Source of the DNA: Candidatus Poribacteria bacterium
GTDB taxonomy: Bacteria > Poribacteria > WGA-4E > WGA-3G
Length of the DNA stretch: 38,573 bases
Direction of reading: 5' to 3'
NCBI GenBank assembly: GCA_026710795.1
Contig: JAPOQK010000051.1
Location: 1 to 38,573, forward strand
The notes under the pieces are model-generated. The model saw only the letters and a program-made list of their open reading frames with translations. It did not search any database and had not been told where the DNA came from. This document shows, piece after piece, positions 26,455-35,546 of this stretch (its first letter is position 1; every line of letters starts with the position of its first letter). The position numbers and the translations under genes were made by a program.

Positions 26455-29415
26455 ATGAAAAAGTCACTGTTTTTCATATCAAGTCTATTCCTAATTTCAA
26501 TAATCAACCAGAATATGAGCTTTGCACAATATGTATCACATTCCTATGTTCCAGAAGATGCAAAAGCGCGTTTAGGTAAAGGTAGGGTAAATGGAGTCAC
26601 CTTTTCTCCAGACAATACTCGACTGATGGTATCCACCTCTATTGGAATTTGGAACTACATTATAGATACTGGAGAAGAACCGATTTTTCTCAAAGAATAT
26701 ACTGGTTTTATTACAAGTGCTGCATTTTCACCGGATGGAAGCATCCTGGCAAGTGCAAATGAAGATGGTACCGTCCGTTTGTGGGATGCGAAAACAGGTG
26801 AGCTTGTTGAGATACTTCTTGGACACACTAACCGGGTGACAGCTGTTGCGTATTCACCTAAGAAGGAAGTGATCACGAGCGGGAGCTGGGATAACACTGT
26901 AATCATATGGGATGCACGCACAAATCAACTCAAAACAAGACTAACTGGACACACACGTGGGATAACTTCTATTGCCTTTTCACCTGACGGTAGCCGACTT
27001 GTCAGTGGAAGTGAGGACAGTTCTGTGCGTGTGTGGGATATTGACACAGAAAAACCTGTTTTTACGCTTACAGAACACACCGGATGGGTTCATTCTGTGG
27101 CATTTTCACCCGATGGAAAGCAGTTTGCCAGTGGAAGTGGAGACAAGACAGTGCGTTTGTGGAATACGGAAACAGGAGATCCCATCGCAGAGCTTAAAGG
27201 ACATACAGATGAAGTTACATCTGTCACATATTCCCCTGATAGTAAATGGGTAGTGAGCGGTAGTACAGACAAGACAGTACGGTTGTGGGATGCTGAAACA
27301 GGAGATCCCGTAACTATCCTCAAAGCGCATACAAAAGGTATCACTTCTGTCACATTCTCTGTTGATGGCACAATTTTTGCCAGCGGGAGTGAAGACGGTA
27401 CGGTCCAGGTGTGGGATGTCAATACATGGCAACCTACTATTACATTGATGGGATATACCAGCAGCAAAATTTCTGTTGCGTATTCAAAAGATGGAGCTGT
27501 TCTTATAAATGGAAGTGAAGATGGTAAAATACACTTGTGGAATGTGGAAACAGGACAGCTTTTGAATAGATTTACCGCACACACCGACCGGGTTGCATCT
27601 ATAATGTTTTCACCGGACGGTCGTACTATTGTCAGTAGTGGTGGTTATCGAGACAATAAAATCAGGCTGTGGGATGCGGAAACACAACAACTCAAAACTA
27701 CACTTATGGGGGATAGTTTTGCAGTTTATAGTGTTGCGTTTTCACCGGATGGTAACACGTTTGCGAGTGGCGGAGAAGATAAAATGCTGCGTTTATGGGA
27801 TGCTAAAACAGGACAACCTATAGCAGCGTTACCGGGACATACTTGGAGAATTCTAAGTGTTGCATATTCAGATGATGGCAAAACAATCGTAACTGGGAGC
27901 CGGGATAATACAGTGGGTTTGTGGGATGTAGCAACGAAACAACTTAAAGCCACGCTTAAAGGACATACGGATAGGGTTTTTAGTGTTGCGATTTCGCCTG
28001 ATGGCAGCACGATTGCCAGTGGAAGTAGAGACGGTACAGTGCGTTTGTGGGATGCAAAGACAGCAAAACCTAAAGCTGAGTTAATTGGACATGCTTATAG
28101 TGTCCGATCAGTTGCGTTTTCACCGGACAGCAAGACAGTCGTAAGTTGTGGGGAAGATGGTATAGTACGATTGTGGGAAACCGAGACAGGATATGCTATT
28201 GGAAATTTTATTGGACATGCACATATAGTTCGTTCAGTTGCGTTTTCACCGGATGGTAGCACGCTTGCAAGTGCAAGTCAAGATGGAACTGTCATTTTAT
28301 GGGATATAGCGAGATTACGAACACAAGTTCAACATTTACAACAAGCAATATCACAACTACAGCAAAAAAATAGAGAACAAACAAATATACGTTTAATATA
28401 TTTCCGTCCAAATGGTCATTCCCCCCAACAAGGTATAAATGTACAGATAGATAGGGTAATGGAGAATGTACAATTATTCTATGCTCGTGAAATGAATAAT
28501 AATGGCTTTGGTATAAAAACTTTCACACATGAAACTGATGAATTAGGTAATGTATTTGTACATCATGTGGTAGGAAAACATGATGAATCATATTATCGGG
28601 ATCAAGCTTATATAAAGATAATTGAAGAAATCAATCCACATTTTGATATATCACAGAATATACTTGTTATCTTTCTGGAGATGAGTGGAAACATATTTGG
28701 TGTCAATGTTTGTGGTCTTGGTGGGATTCATCCCTCAGGTGGTGGTGTAGCGATGTTTTCTGCAGTAGATAATTGTTTCAGTTTTCGGATTGTTGCACAC
28801 GAACTCGGACATGCTTTCGGTCTCTTACATGATTTCAGGGAACCTAATTTAATGTCTGCAAGCAGTGGATATCTACCCAAACTCACAGAATGCGCAGCTG
28901 AATTCTTGAGTGTACATCATGCCTTCAACTTTTCTCAAAACGAAGATACTACACCTACCGAGATTAGACGATTTCCTCCTCTTATGTCTGAATTTGATAC
29001 TGTTCGCATGCGGTTTGAGGTAACCGATTCGGATGGATTACATCAAGCACAACTCATCACATCTTCAACTGCCGATGACCCATTAAAAGGTAATAAAGTG
29101 ATAGGATGCAATAAACTAAATGGTGAAAATGAAACAGTTGAGTTTATTGTACCACATACATTCGTAACACCTGGCACAAGTATGGGACTTCAAATTGTTG
29201 ATGTATTGGGAAATGTGGGACAGGATATATATAAAATTGAGGAAGAACCTATAAACCAACTTGATGTTAATGATGATGGTCTGATTAATATCTTGGATTT
29301 AGTAAAAGTTGCTTCAAATTTCGGTCAGAGGGAAACAGATAACCGTGCCGATGTAAATAGGGATGGTAATATAAATATATTAGACCTTGTTTTAGTGGCA
29401 AATGGATTTGACTAA
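26455..29415 (+). CDS. Secreted 14x WD40 / zinc metalloprotease / dockerin protein
   Basis: 986 residues. The signal peptide ends near SFA-QY (about 24). Fourteen WD40 repeats fill about 45-620, each with a HT--V-SVAFSPDG strand and an RLWDA-TG ending, enough for two seven-bladed propellers. A short coiled coil (about 623-645, VQHLQQAISQLQQKN) leads to a metalloprotease domain with zinc signature HELGHAFGLLHD (H782, E783, H786, H792 or D793) and a following Met-turn-like NLMS. A dockerin-like EF-hand pair ends the protein (about 937-985: DVNDDGLINILDLV and DVNRDGNINILDLV). WD40 propellers may present substrate to the protease. No ribosome-binding site is evident. The partner dockerin-like gene lies just upstream, behind a terminator. 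Confidence 0.88.
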   Translation: MKKSLFFISSLFLISIINQNMSFAQYVSHSYVPEDAKARLGKGRVNGVTFSPDNTRLMVSTSIGIWNYIIDTGEEPIFLKEYTGFITSAAFSPDGSILASANEDGTVRLWDAKTGELVEILLGHTNRVTAVAYSPKKEVITSGSWDNTVIIWDARTNQLKTRLTGHTRGITSIAFSPDGSRLVSGSEDSSVRVWDIDTEKPVFTLTEHTGWVHSVAFSPDGKQFASGSGDKTVRLWNTETGDPIAELKGHTDEVTSVTYSPDSKWVVSGSTDKTVRLWDAETGDPVTILKAHTKGITSVTFSVDGTIFASGSEDGTVQVWDVNTWQPTITLMGYTSSKISVAYSKDGAVLINGSEDGKIHLWNVETGQLLNRFTAHTDRVASIMFSPDGRTIVSSGGYRDNKIRLWDAETQQLKTTLMGDSFAVYSVAFSPDGNTFASGGEDKMLRLWDAKTGQPIAALPGHTWRILSVAYSDDGKTIVTGSRDNTVGLWDVATKQLKATLKGHTDRVFSVAISPDGSTIASGSRDGTVRLWDAKTAKPKAELIGHAYSVRSVAFSPDSKTVVSCGEDGIVRLWETETGYAIGNFIGHAHIVRSVAFSPDGSTLASASQDGTVILWDIARLRTQVQHLQQAISQLQQKNREQTNIRLIYFRPNGHSPQQGINVQIDRVMENVQLFYAREMNNNGFGIKTFTHETDELGNVFVHHVVGKHDESYYRDQAYIKIIEEINPHFDISQNILVIFLEMSGNIFGVNVCGLGGIHPSGGGVAMFSAVDNCFSFRIVAHELGHAFGLLHDFREPNLMSASSGYLPKLTECAAEFLSVHHAFNFSQNEDTTPTEIRRFPPLMSEFDTVRMRFEVTDSDGLHQAQLITSSTADDPLKGNKVIGCNKLNGENETVEFIVPHTFVTPGTSMGLQIVDVLGNVGQDIYKIEEEPINQLDVNDDGLINILDLVKVASNFGQRETDNRADVNRDGNINILDLVLVANGFD

Positions 29416-29446
29416 ATGCAAATGTCAGAATATGTAGTCATCTATT

Positions 29447-31321
29447 TTACCCACTTACCCCCATGACTTCAAGTTGCGCGATTTCCTTCATCCATGAATC
29501 ACGAATTTCAGGTGAATAGTCGCCTGGGAGTAAAGACTTTCGTGTGCAGTTTAGGTATGCTTGCAAGGTTTGATAACGACGAATTGGACCGATATTTGGA
29601 AGTATTCTATCTGAAATAACCTCTATAATTTCGTCTACAGATAACTCACCATTACGGTTCTTGGCTGCTTCAAGGTCTGCACGGAGAGATGCAAAACTGG
29701 CTGCAGAATATCCATCAGTATGTGCCAGTAGAAGTTCAAATTCTCCCTCTGGGATATCTCCACTAAATACGTTTTTAAGTGTCCACTGTAGAAAGGTCTT
29801 TCGGTCTTCACCTGTTGGATCAAGGACAGGGATCACGATGTCGCCTACCCTACCCTCTCTTCGCAGGTCTGGTGATAGATTGTAGATACGTGCTGTCATC
29901 AGTAACCAAGTGATGTTACCACGCAATTGCGGATCAGACATCATTGCTTGTATCTTCCCCGTAAGTCTACGTTCCGTCGAATGCGCGTCCCTTCCAACAT
30001 CACCGAACTGCGTATCTGCTTCATCCACAAAGATTAACACATTCACGAGAGCCATAAGCAACCGTCTGAGTCGTTCAAAAATAACATCTGTTTGTCCAAA
30101 CCACATACTCCGGATATTCTTGAGAACTAACACAGGAATATCCAGTTCTCCCGCAAGTCCTTCAAAGATAAAAGTCTTCCCACTGCCGATGGGACCACAT
30201 ACACTCAATCCAGAAATAGAATCTTTTCCTGTTGAGGTGATACGTGGGATTATCTGTGTTCTTAAGAAATCAATGAGATTCTGATTACCAACAATATCAT
30301 TTAAAGTGTGTGCTGGTTTCTTAAACTCAACGACATCTTCCCCTAACTGTGCTTGTATAAACTCAGATACTTTTTCAATCACAATATCAGGTTGCAGTTT
30401 TTCACCAGAATAACAAGCCGATACGAGGAGTTGTCGTAATGCTTGTAAGGATAATCCTGCTGTTAACACAGCAAGTTGGGACTGAGTACCCCAAAGGTTT
30501 AGTTCGTTTTTTGCTGGTTTTTGTGTTCTATTGAACCATGAAATAAAATGTCTTCGTGCTTCTACTGTGGGTGATGGAATTTCTACATCCAAGACTTGTG
30601 GTAAACGAGAGATCCGTGAGTTTACCAGACTTTTTGATTCAGCAATAAAGACCACTGTATCAGTCGCTTTCATGAAATCCGAATCTGATATCCAATCTTG
30701 GACAATACTAATCCTATGTCTATCTGATACATTCAAGGTTCGTATTTCACCTTCGGGTAGCAACATATCGGTTGCTTCAATTATTATGAGTAACTTTTCT
30801 TTGAGAAACTTATTTCCGTTAGGATTTGCAGATCGTGAGATTAGACAGAATTGACGGAGCAGTTCAAGTGCTAATGTAGGACTTCCAATTGCATCGTTGA
30901 GATATTGTTCAAATAAACTGTCAGAAGGTTCATCGGATTTGCCGGTTTTGGAATCAGGATCATCAAATTTGTCATCAAGTGCGAATATACTCGTTGTTTT
31001 TGCTTTTGATGGTTTGGTATCGCCTCTCCAAGTATTGAATGCATTTTTCACCTTCTCGCGGTCGTTTGCACGTAGGAAACGGAGTGGACCGTTCAATTCA
31101 TAGACTATGAGAATAAAACCCGATATGTCCCAACTTCGCGTGAGGAAAGGAACGAGTGGAATATAATCCTCATCCTCATCATCTTCAACAAAAAATAGGT
31201 CGTGGATGTTACCGTGAAGAATGATGCTTCGCGAAGTTCCAGAATTAATTAGCATTCCCGCTTCTGTACGGAATTTATAGGTAGGGTCTTTAATAGCGAT
31301 CGTTATACTCTCCGTTTTCAC
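29447..31321 (-). CDS. AAA+ ATPase with degenerate first module, PspA-cluster associated
   Basis: 624 residues, GTG start 3 bases after the preceding stop with no ribosome-binding site, so coupled translation is likely. The C-terminal module is an intact classical AAA domain: Walker A GPIGSGKT (376-383), a pore-loop-like SMWFGQTD, Walker B VLIFVDEAD (428-436), sensor-1 strand TWLLMTA, and an arginine-finger region LRREGRVG. Residues about 20-320 look like a second AAA-type module that has lost its P-loop: IILHGNIHDLF, LLIIIEATD, VVFIAESKSLV and a lid-like helical bundle. A non-hydrolysing first module is common in double-ring AAA machines. Its position after four PspA-like genes suggests a disassembly motor acting on them, as Vps4 does on ESCRT-III; inferred. 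Confidence 0.85.
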   Translation of the reverse strand: MKTESITIAIKDPTYKFRTEAGMLINSGTSRSIILHGNIHDLFFVEDDEDEDYIPLVPFLTRSWDISGFILIVYELNGPLRFLRANDREKVKNAFNTWRGDTKPSKAKTTSIFALDDKFDDPDSKTGKSDEPSDSLFEQYLNDAIGSPTLALELLRQFCLISRSANPNGNKFLKEKLLIIIEATDMLLPEGEIRTLNVSDRHRISIVQDWISDSDFMKATDTVVFIAESKSLVNSRISRLPQVLDVEIPSPTVEARRHFISWFNRTQKPAKNELNLWGTQSQLAVLTAGLSLQALRQLLVSACYSGEKLQPDIVIEKVSEFIQAQLGEDVVEFKKPAHTLNDIVGNQNLIDFLRTQIIPRITSTGKDSISGLSVCGPIGSGKTFIFEGLAGELDIPVLVLKNIRSMWFGQTDVIFERLRRLLMALVNVLIFVDEADTQFGDVGRDAHSTERRLTGKIQAMMSDPQLRGNITWLLMTARIYNLSPDLRREGRVGDIVIPVLDPTGEDRKTFLQWTLKNVFSGDIPEGEFELLLAHTDGYSAASFASLRADLEAAKNRNGELSVDEIIEVISDRILPNIGPIRRYQTLQAYLNCTRKSLLPGDYSPEIRDSWMKEIAQLEVMGVSG

Positions 31322-31324
31322 AAG

Positions 31325-33127
31325 TCAAATAACTTGAGCCAGTTTTGTCCATCGTGGAAGGAAACCTTCTGTGAGAAATTGGTCAAGATGCCAAATATTC
31401 CTTTGTGGATCAACTTCAAAAAATGTTCCCATTGCCAAAACAAGTGCGTCTTTAAAACTATAGTCGGTATCAATTTTTAAGAGTAATTGATATGTTTGAA
31501 GGAATGCAGTATGAATGCGGAGGAAGTTTAATGCAGCAAAACTGAATGCATTTAGTTTCAAGCAGTTATCTGTTGTTTTTTCCCAATACCATTCTGGTTG
31601 ATAAAATCTATCAAGTCGTTGCTTACATATCTCCACAGCCTTTTCAAGAATATCATTTAATTCTTTGTGAACTAATTTCTTATCTGGAATGTTGAGTCTG
31701 TCACAGATTTGAGAATGTATCCTATCTTTTATCTCCTCAGAGTTAACCCAAGATTGGAATGCCTCTGAAGCGCGTTCAAAACAATTACGTAAATCCTCAA
31801 GTGTCAAATCAAGTTTGCTTGGGTAATCCTTTAGCAACGATGAACTTGGCATAAGATGTGCTTGTTCAGGATGTAGTTTTAAAAACTTATATTCAACGAC
31901 ATCCGCAAGCATTTCAGCAAGAATCGGTGTGAAGGATATAATGCACCTTTCATACAGTTCACCGTCTATAAATTCTGTTAGTTTTTCAGAATCGAGATGG
32001 ATTTTCCCAGACGCTGTTTTAAGAAATGCATCACCAAATTCGCTTTGTTCACCTAAAGCAGAGGCTGATTCTGTCAAGGATAAGGGACGATTAAAGAGTG
32101 ATAATTCTGTATATAGTTCCTCAAAATCAAGCAAACTCTCCTGCCACTGATGTCCCCATGTGTCGTGAATTAGGTACTTATCAATTTCTTCTAAAGGTAG
32201 GAAACCAACCATACGAGTAAGTGTTGTTGTTACCAATTCTACAGAAATTTTTGTGTCTTGTGCAATCTGTTCACGGAAGGTCAAATCAAGATTTTCAGCG
32301 TTGAAAGTGCCAAATACTGGAAAATGTGCAAAAGGTTCTACCTTCCAAATTTTGCGAAGAAATTTTTCATATCTTACTTTTCTATGATATTGATTCTTTT
32401 TCTCTACATTGGTATCTGTTGATATTTGCTGAGAATGTTTTTCAGCCCTGTTTTCTTTTATCTCAGAAGGTAAGCAGAAATAGAGGGCTGAACAGGTTTT
32501 AATAAGTTTGACTTCACCTACATTGAATGGAGCACCGGGGTATAGATGCTTAAAAAGTTGGAGAACATCAGCATCTAATTCTGGATTATCTGCTGTTAAA
32601 TTATAGCGTGACTGCAAACTTAACATGATTTTATGTCGATGTTGAAGTGGGGCAGTCCGATCAGATAATTTCCTATTCAATTTATCTATCGTTTCATGTG
32701 ACAATTGAAATAGCTTTATAAGTTTCGCCTTTATGTTTTCCCGTTCTGATATAGTTGATGGGGCATCCGGTGTAAAGAGGGTAAAGATCTTAGATCCAGC
32801 AGTATCAAGATTTTCAATTTCTGCATGGTTGACGATTTCAGGATACTGTTGAAGGGAAAGCCAAATTGCTTCAACAAACGATTGATCCAAGACGCTACAT
32901 TTTGCATCAACAGAAATGTTTTCGGTAGATGATCCCAGCATTTTTTCAGTCTCAGCAATCAAATCATTATGGAGTTGATAGAAAGTAGTGGGTGTTTGTG
33001 TCTGTTTGGGAGAGTTCTTTTTATCCTTTTTTATTTTCTGCACTTGGATTTCAAAATGTTGTAAACTCTCCAAGATACCTTCCCAGCAGCTTGGTGTTTT
33101 ATCCTGATGCCACGTATACACGTTCAT
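31325..33127 (-). CDS. Unknown 600-residue helical protein, AAA partner
   Basis: 600 residues. I do not recognise a family. No signal peptide or membrane segment is visible. The sequence is mostly helical, with a Lys-rich patch (33-45) and many Trp/Phe pairs in the middle (FAHFPVFGTF; DTWGHQWQESLLDFEELY). A candidate metal or structural segment HDTWGHQW is seen, but no known catalytic motif. GAGG lies close before the ATG. It ends 3 bases before the AAA+ gene and follows the PspA-like array after a hairpin, so it is likely a cofactor or adaptor of the ATPase. The length and lack of motifs leave the role open. Confidence 0.75.
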   Translation of the reverse strand: MNVYTWHQDKTPSCWEGILESLQHFEIQVQKIKKDKKNSPKQTQTPTTFYQLHNDLIAETEKMLGSSTENISVDAKCSVLDQSFVEAIWLSLQQYPEIVNHAEIENLDTAGSKIFTLFTPDAPSTISERENIKAKLIKLFQLSHETIDKLNRKLSDRTAPLQHRHKIMLSLQSRYNLTADNPELDADVLQLFKHLYPGAPFNVGEVKLIKTCSALYFCLPSEIKENRAEKHSQQISTDTNVEKKNQYHRKVRYEKFLRKIWKVEPFAHFPVFGTFNAENLDLTFREQIAQDTKISVELVTTTLTRMVGFLPLEEIDKYLIHDTWGHQWQESLLDFEELYTELSLFNRPLSLTESASALGEQSEFGDAFLKTASGKIHLDSEKLTEFIDGELYERCIISFTPILAEMLADVVEYKFLKLHPEQAHLMPSSSLLKDYPSKLDLTLEDLRNCFERASEAFQSWVNSEEIKDRIHSQICDRLNIPDKKLVHKELNDILEKAVEICKQRLDRFYQPEWYWEKTTDNCLKLNAFSFAALNFLRIHTAFLQTYQLLLKIDTDYSFKDALVLAMGTFFEVDPQRNIWHLDQFLTEGFLPRWTKLAQVI

Positions 33128-33157
33128 ACACCTCTTTTCATATTGGTAAAAGTATAA

Positions 33158-33212
33158 CGCGGGTATCTATGCCTACGTCAATTTAAGCCTTTCAATAGGC
33201 AGAGTACCCGCG
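33158..33212 (-). terminator. GC-rich hairpin between PspA-like array and ATPase genes
   Basis: CGCGGGTA (33158-33165) pairs perfectly with TACCCGCG (33205-33212), extended imperfectly by ATGCC/GGCAG. Read on the minus strand the stem is followed by TTATACTTTTACC. It may partly terminate transcription, so that PspA-like proteins are made in excess over the unknown protein and ATPase. Confidence 0.5.
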
Positions 33213-33233
33213 GATTAATAATCAGGTTAATAG

Positions 33234-34070
33234 TTATAAAGGCAATTCGGATTCACTCTTTGTTTCATCCGTGGTTTCTTCAGTTGGCGCGGGTGTATCC
33301 GTCTGTTGTGCACCGAAGATAAGCGAATCAAATTCATCAGTAGCAGAGGTGGACCGTGCAGCGGCAAGAAATTCTTCCTCTTCAGCGCGTGAATCCGTAC
33401 CTGCAAGTTCTTGCGCCACCTTTGATCTTCCTTTTGCTTTTTCCCGAATTTCTCGCATACGAGATAATTCTGCAGAGGTGCCATCCATACTTATACCAGA
33501 GAGCATATCTGCAATATCTTCTTGTTCCTTGGCAGTAATTAGGTCTGCCACTGCTTCAGATTGTTCTGTCTTAATCTTGTCAAGATCTTTATGGAGACCC
33601 ATAATCTGGAGTTTATGAGACTCAATGTCTCCTTGTGCCCGTTCTATATCTTCTTCAAGTTCTGCTACACGTGCATTTTTCTCTTCCAATGTGGAATGAA
33701 AATCGTTATATGATGTAACACAACGGACATAGTCAGGATTTTGTTTGATTTCTTCATCTGAAGTCCCTGCTTCTTGCAGAGAAGCAGCTGTGCTTTTCGC
33801 TTTTGCGATTGCCCCTGTCTTCATCTGTTCAAGCTTGTCAATTTCATTGGTAAGTTTCTTAAGGGAGCCTTTTTTCTGTTCAACAAGCGCGATAAGTTGA
33901 CCAATCGCTGCTTTATAACGTTGGATATTCCCCTGCTTGTCTTTGATAATATCCTCATAAGCACCACGAACTGCTTCAGGGTTTTCCATAAGTTTATCAG
34001 CCTGCTCATGTGCACGACCAGTTAGTGTATACCAAATTGCTTTGAAAAAACGGGTAATTCCGTTTGCCAT
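33234..34070 (-). CDS. PspA/IM30-like protein with acidic C-terminal tail (paralogue 4)
   Basis: 278 residues, strong AGGAGG before the ATG. PspA/Vipp1 proteins are bacterial ESCRT-III homologues that polymerise on membranes. The N-terminal amphipathic helix ITRFFKAIWYTLTGRA (about 5-20) matches the membrane-binding helix of the family, followed by long coiled coils (about 25-205), with the conserved stretch EEIKQNPDYVRCVTSYNDF in the middle. Unlike its three neighbours it extends by about 60 residues rich in Glu, Asp, Ser and Thr after LSGISMDG, a disordered acidic tail that could recruit a partner such as the AAA+ protein. Last of four tandem copies. Confidence 0.88.
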   Translation of the reverse strand: MANGITRFFKAIWYTLTGRAHEQADKLMENPEAVRGAYEDIIKDKQGNIQRYKAAIGQLIALVEQKKGSLKKLTNEIDKLEQMKTGAIAKAKSTAASLQEAGTSDEEIKQNPDYVRCVTSYNDFHSTLEEKNARVAELEEDIERAQGDIESHKLQIMGLHKDLDKIKTEQSEAVADLITAKEQEDIADMLSGISMDGTSAELSRMREIREKAKGRSKVAQELAGTDSRAEEEEFLAAARSTSATDEFDSLIFGAQQTDTPAPTEETTDETKSESELPL

Positions 34071-34167
34071 TGGATTTCCTCCTGTGTGAATTATAAAGTT
34101 TTATTCATCTCTTCCATTTAATTCTTATTATAAGAACAAACATTTTCAAACAAGTAACATTTTATAT

Positions 34168-34908
34168 CTATGATTTTTGCAATGCTTTCTCCCGAATTTC
34201 TCGTATCCGTTCCAATTCTACTGAAACGTCTTCAATGTTGATTCCTGACAATATATTGTTGATTTCCTCTTGTTCACGGGCAGCAATGAAGTCTGCTACA
34301 GCTTTAGATTGTTCGGTTTTTACCATTTCCAAATCCCGATGTAGTGTAGCAATAGAATTCTTATGTTCTTCTAAATCATTATGCACACGATCAATCTCTT
34401 GTTGTAGTTTATCAATACGTTCGTTTTTCTCTTCAATGGTAGACTGAAAGTCGTTATATGAGGTGATACAACGTTTGTATTTCGGATGCTGCTCAATATC
34501 TTCATCTGCAATTCCAGTTTCACGCAGCTCGGTAGCAACTTTCTCAGACCTATCAATTGCGCCTTTCTTCATCTCCTCAAGCTTGTCTATATCTTCAGTA
34601 AGTCCCTTAAGGGAACCTTTTTTCTGGTGAACAAGTACTAGGAGTTGTCCCATCGCTTCTTTATAACGTTGGATATTCCCCTGCTTATCTCTGATAATGT
34701 CCTCATAAGCACCACGAACTGCTTCAGGGTAATCCATAAGTGATTCAGGTTGTTCAAAGTGTTTGATAGAATTATCGTTGTTGATTATGTCATCATCATT
34801 CTCATTCGCTACTACATCATTGTCTGTAAGTTGATCTCTTTGTTTAAGTGCCCTACCAACTTGCGTATACCACATTGCCTTGTATAAACGTGCAATTCCA
34901 CTTCTCAT
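34168..34908 (-). CDS. PspA/IM30-like protein with Asn/Asp insertion (paralogue 3)
   Basis: 246 residues, AGGAGG before the ATG. The N-terminal helix IARLYKAMWYTQVGRA and the core coiled coils match paralogue 4 closely, including AVRGAYEDIIRDKQGNIQRYK; one 82-base block differs from paralogue 4 at only five positions. It differs by an insertion of about 30 residues after GRA, rich in Asn and Asp (about 25-55), between the membrane helix and the first coil. The end LSGINIEDVSVELERIREIREKA lacks the acidic tail. It probably co-polymerises with the other paralogues. Confidence 0.87.
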   Translation of the reverse strand: MRSGIARLYKAMWYTQVGRALKQRDQLTDNDVVANENDDDIINNDNSIKHFEQPESLMDYPEAVRGAYEDIIRDKQGNIQRYKEAMGQLLVLVHQKKGSLKGLTEDIDKLEEMKKGAIDRSEKVATELRETGIADEDIEQHPKYKRCITSYNDFQSTIEEKNERIDKLQQEIDRVHNDLEEHKNSIATLHRDLEMVKTEQSKAVADFIAAREQEEINNILSGINIEDVSVELERIREIREKALQKS

Positions 34909-34940
34909 TATTTTCCTCCTATTGGTATATCTATATCAAA

Positions 34941-35018
34941 TTAGTTTTGTTCCTGTGGCGTGTTATCCATACTGATCTCAGAAAGTGTCTTCGCTAATTC
35001 TCTCTGTGTCCGTATATA
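34941..35018 (-). pseudogene. Detached C-terminal tail of PspA-like paralogue 2
   Basis: In the same frame as the gene upstream, beyond its TAA at 35019-35021, 25 codons run to the next stop at 34941. They read YIRTQRELAKTLSEISMD and onward, aligning without gaps to the end of the other paralogues (EQEDIADMLSGISMDG). So the gene was once about 201 residues, or is read through. Confidence 0.8.
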
Positions 35019-35546
35019 TTACATGTCCTCAGCTATCTCCGATTGCTCCTTCATAATATTATCCAAACTACGATGTAGTTTGGATATATGTAGTTTGTAT
35101 GTTTCAATATCATCAGAGATGCTGTTTAACTCTTCCTTTCGTTTTATGACATTCGTATTATTTTTCTCAATAGTAGATTGTAGATCCATATATACGGTAA
35201 CCCAATTACTGTATTCCGGATTCTGCTCAATCTCTTCTTCCGTTGTACCAGCTTTTTTTAGTTCATTTGAAACCTTTTCAGCATTTACTTCCGCATCAGT
35301 ACTTTGCTTTTTTAATTTATCAATCTCGTCGGTGAGCTGTTTAATTGAATTCTTTTTCTGTTCAATAACCGGTAGAAGCAGTCCTATTGCTTTTTTATAG
35401 CATTGAATATGCGCTCGTTTAAAATTTATGATAACATCAAAAGAACTACGTACTTCATCAATGTCTTTCATTAGTTTCTGTTGGTCAGTCCTGGCAGTTA
35501 ACTTATTCCAAATTGATTTTACAATGTGTGATTGTTTTTCAGACAT
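35019..35546 (-). CDS. PspA/IM30-like protein truncated by in-frame ochre stop (paralogue 2)
   Basis: 175 residues, GGGAGA before the ATG. It is the most diverged copy: N-terminal helix HIVKSIWNKLTAR, coiled coils, and the shared middle segment EEEIEQNPEYSNWVT, but without the RC-TSYND motif. It ends at AEDM where the others continue for 25 or more residues; the missing tail is present in frame after the TAA at 35019-35021. Candidates: a sense codon such as TTA changed to TAA, a sequencing error, or programmed readthrough. The truncated product retains most of the coiled coil and might still polymerise. Confidence 0.8.
   Translation of the reverse strand: MSEKQSHIVKSIWNKLTARTDQQKLMKDIDEVRSSFDVIINFKRAHIQCYKKAIGLLLPVIEQKKNSIKQLTDEIDKLKKQSTDAEVNAEKVSNELKKAGTTEEEIEQNPEYSNWVTVYMDLQSTIEKNNTNVIKRKEELNSISDDIETYKLHISKLHRSLDNIMKEQSEIAEDM

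Noticed and set aside
34960..35400. 146-codon plus-strand frame opposite PspA-like paralogue 2
   Set aside because: It is antisense to a gene with clear paralogues, and its hydrophobic/Ser-rich composition is the expected mirror of coiled-coil codons.
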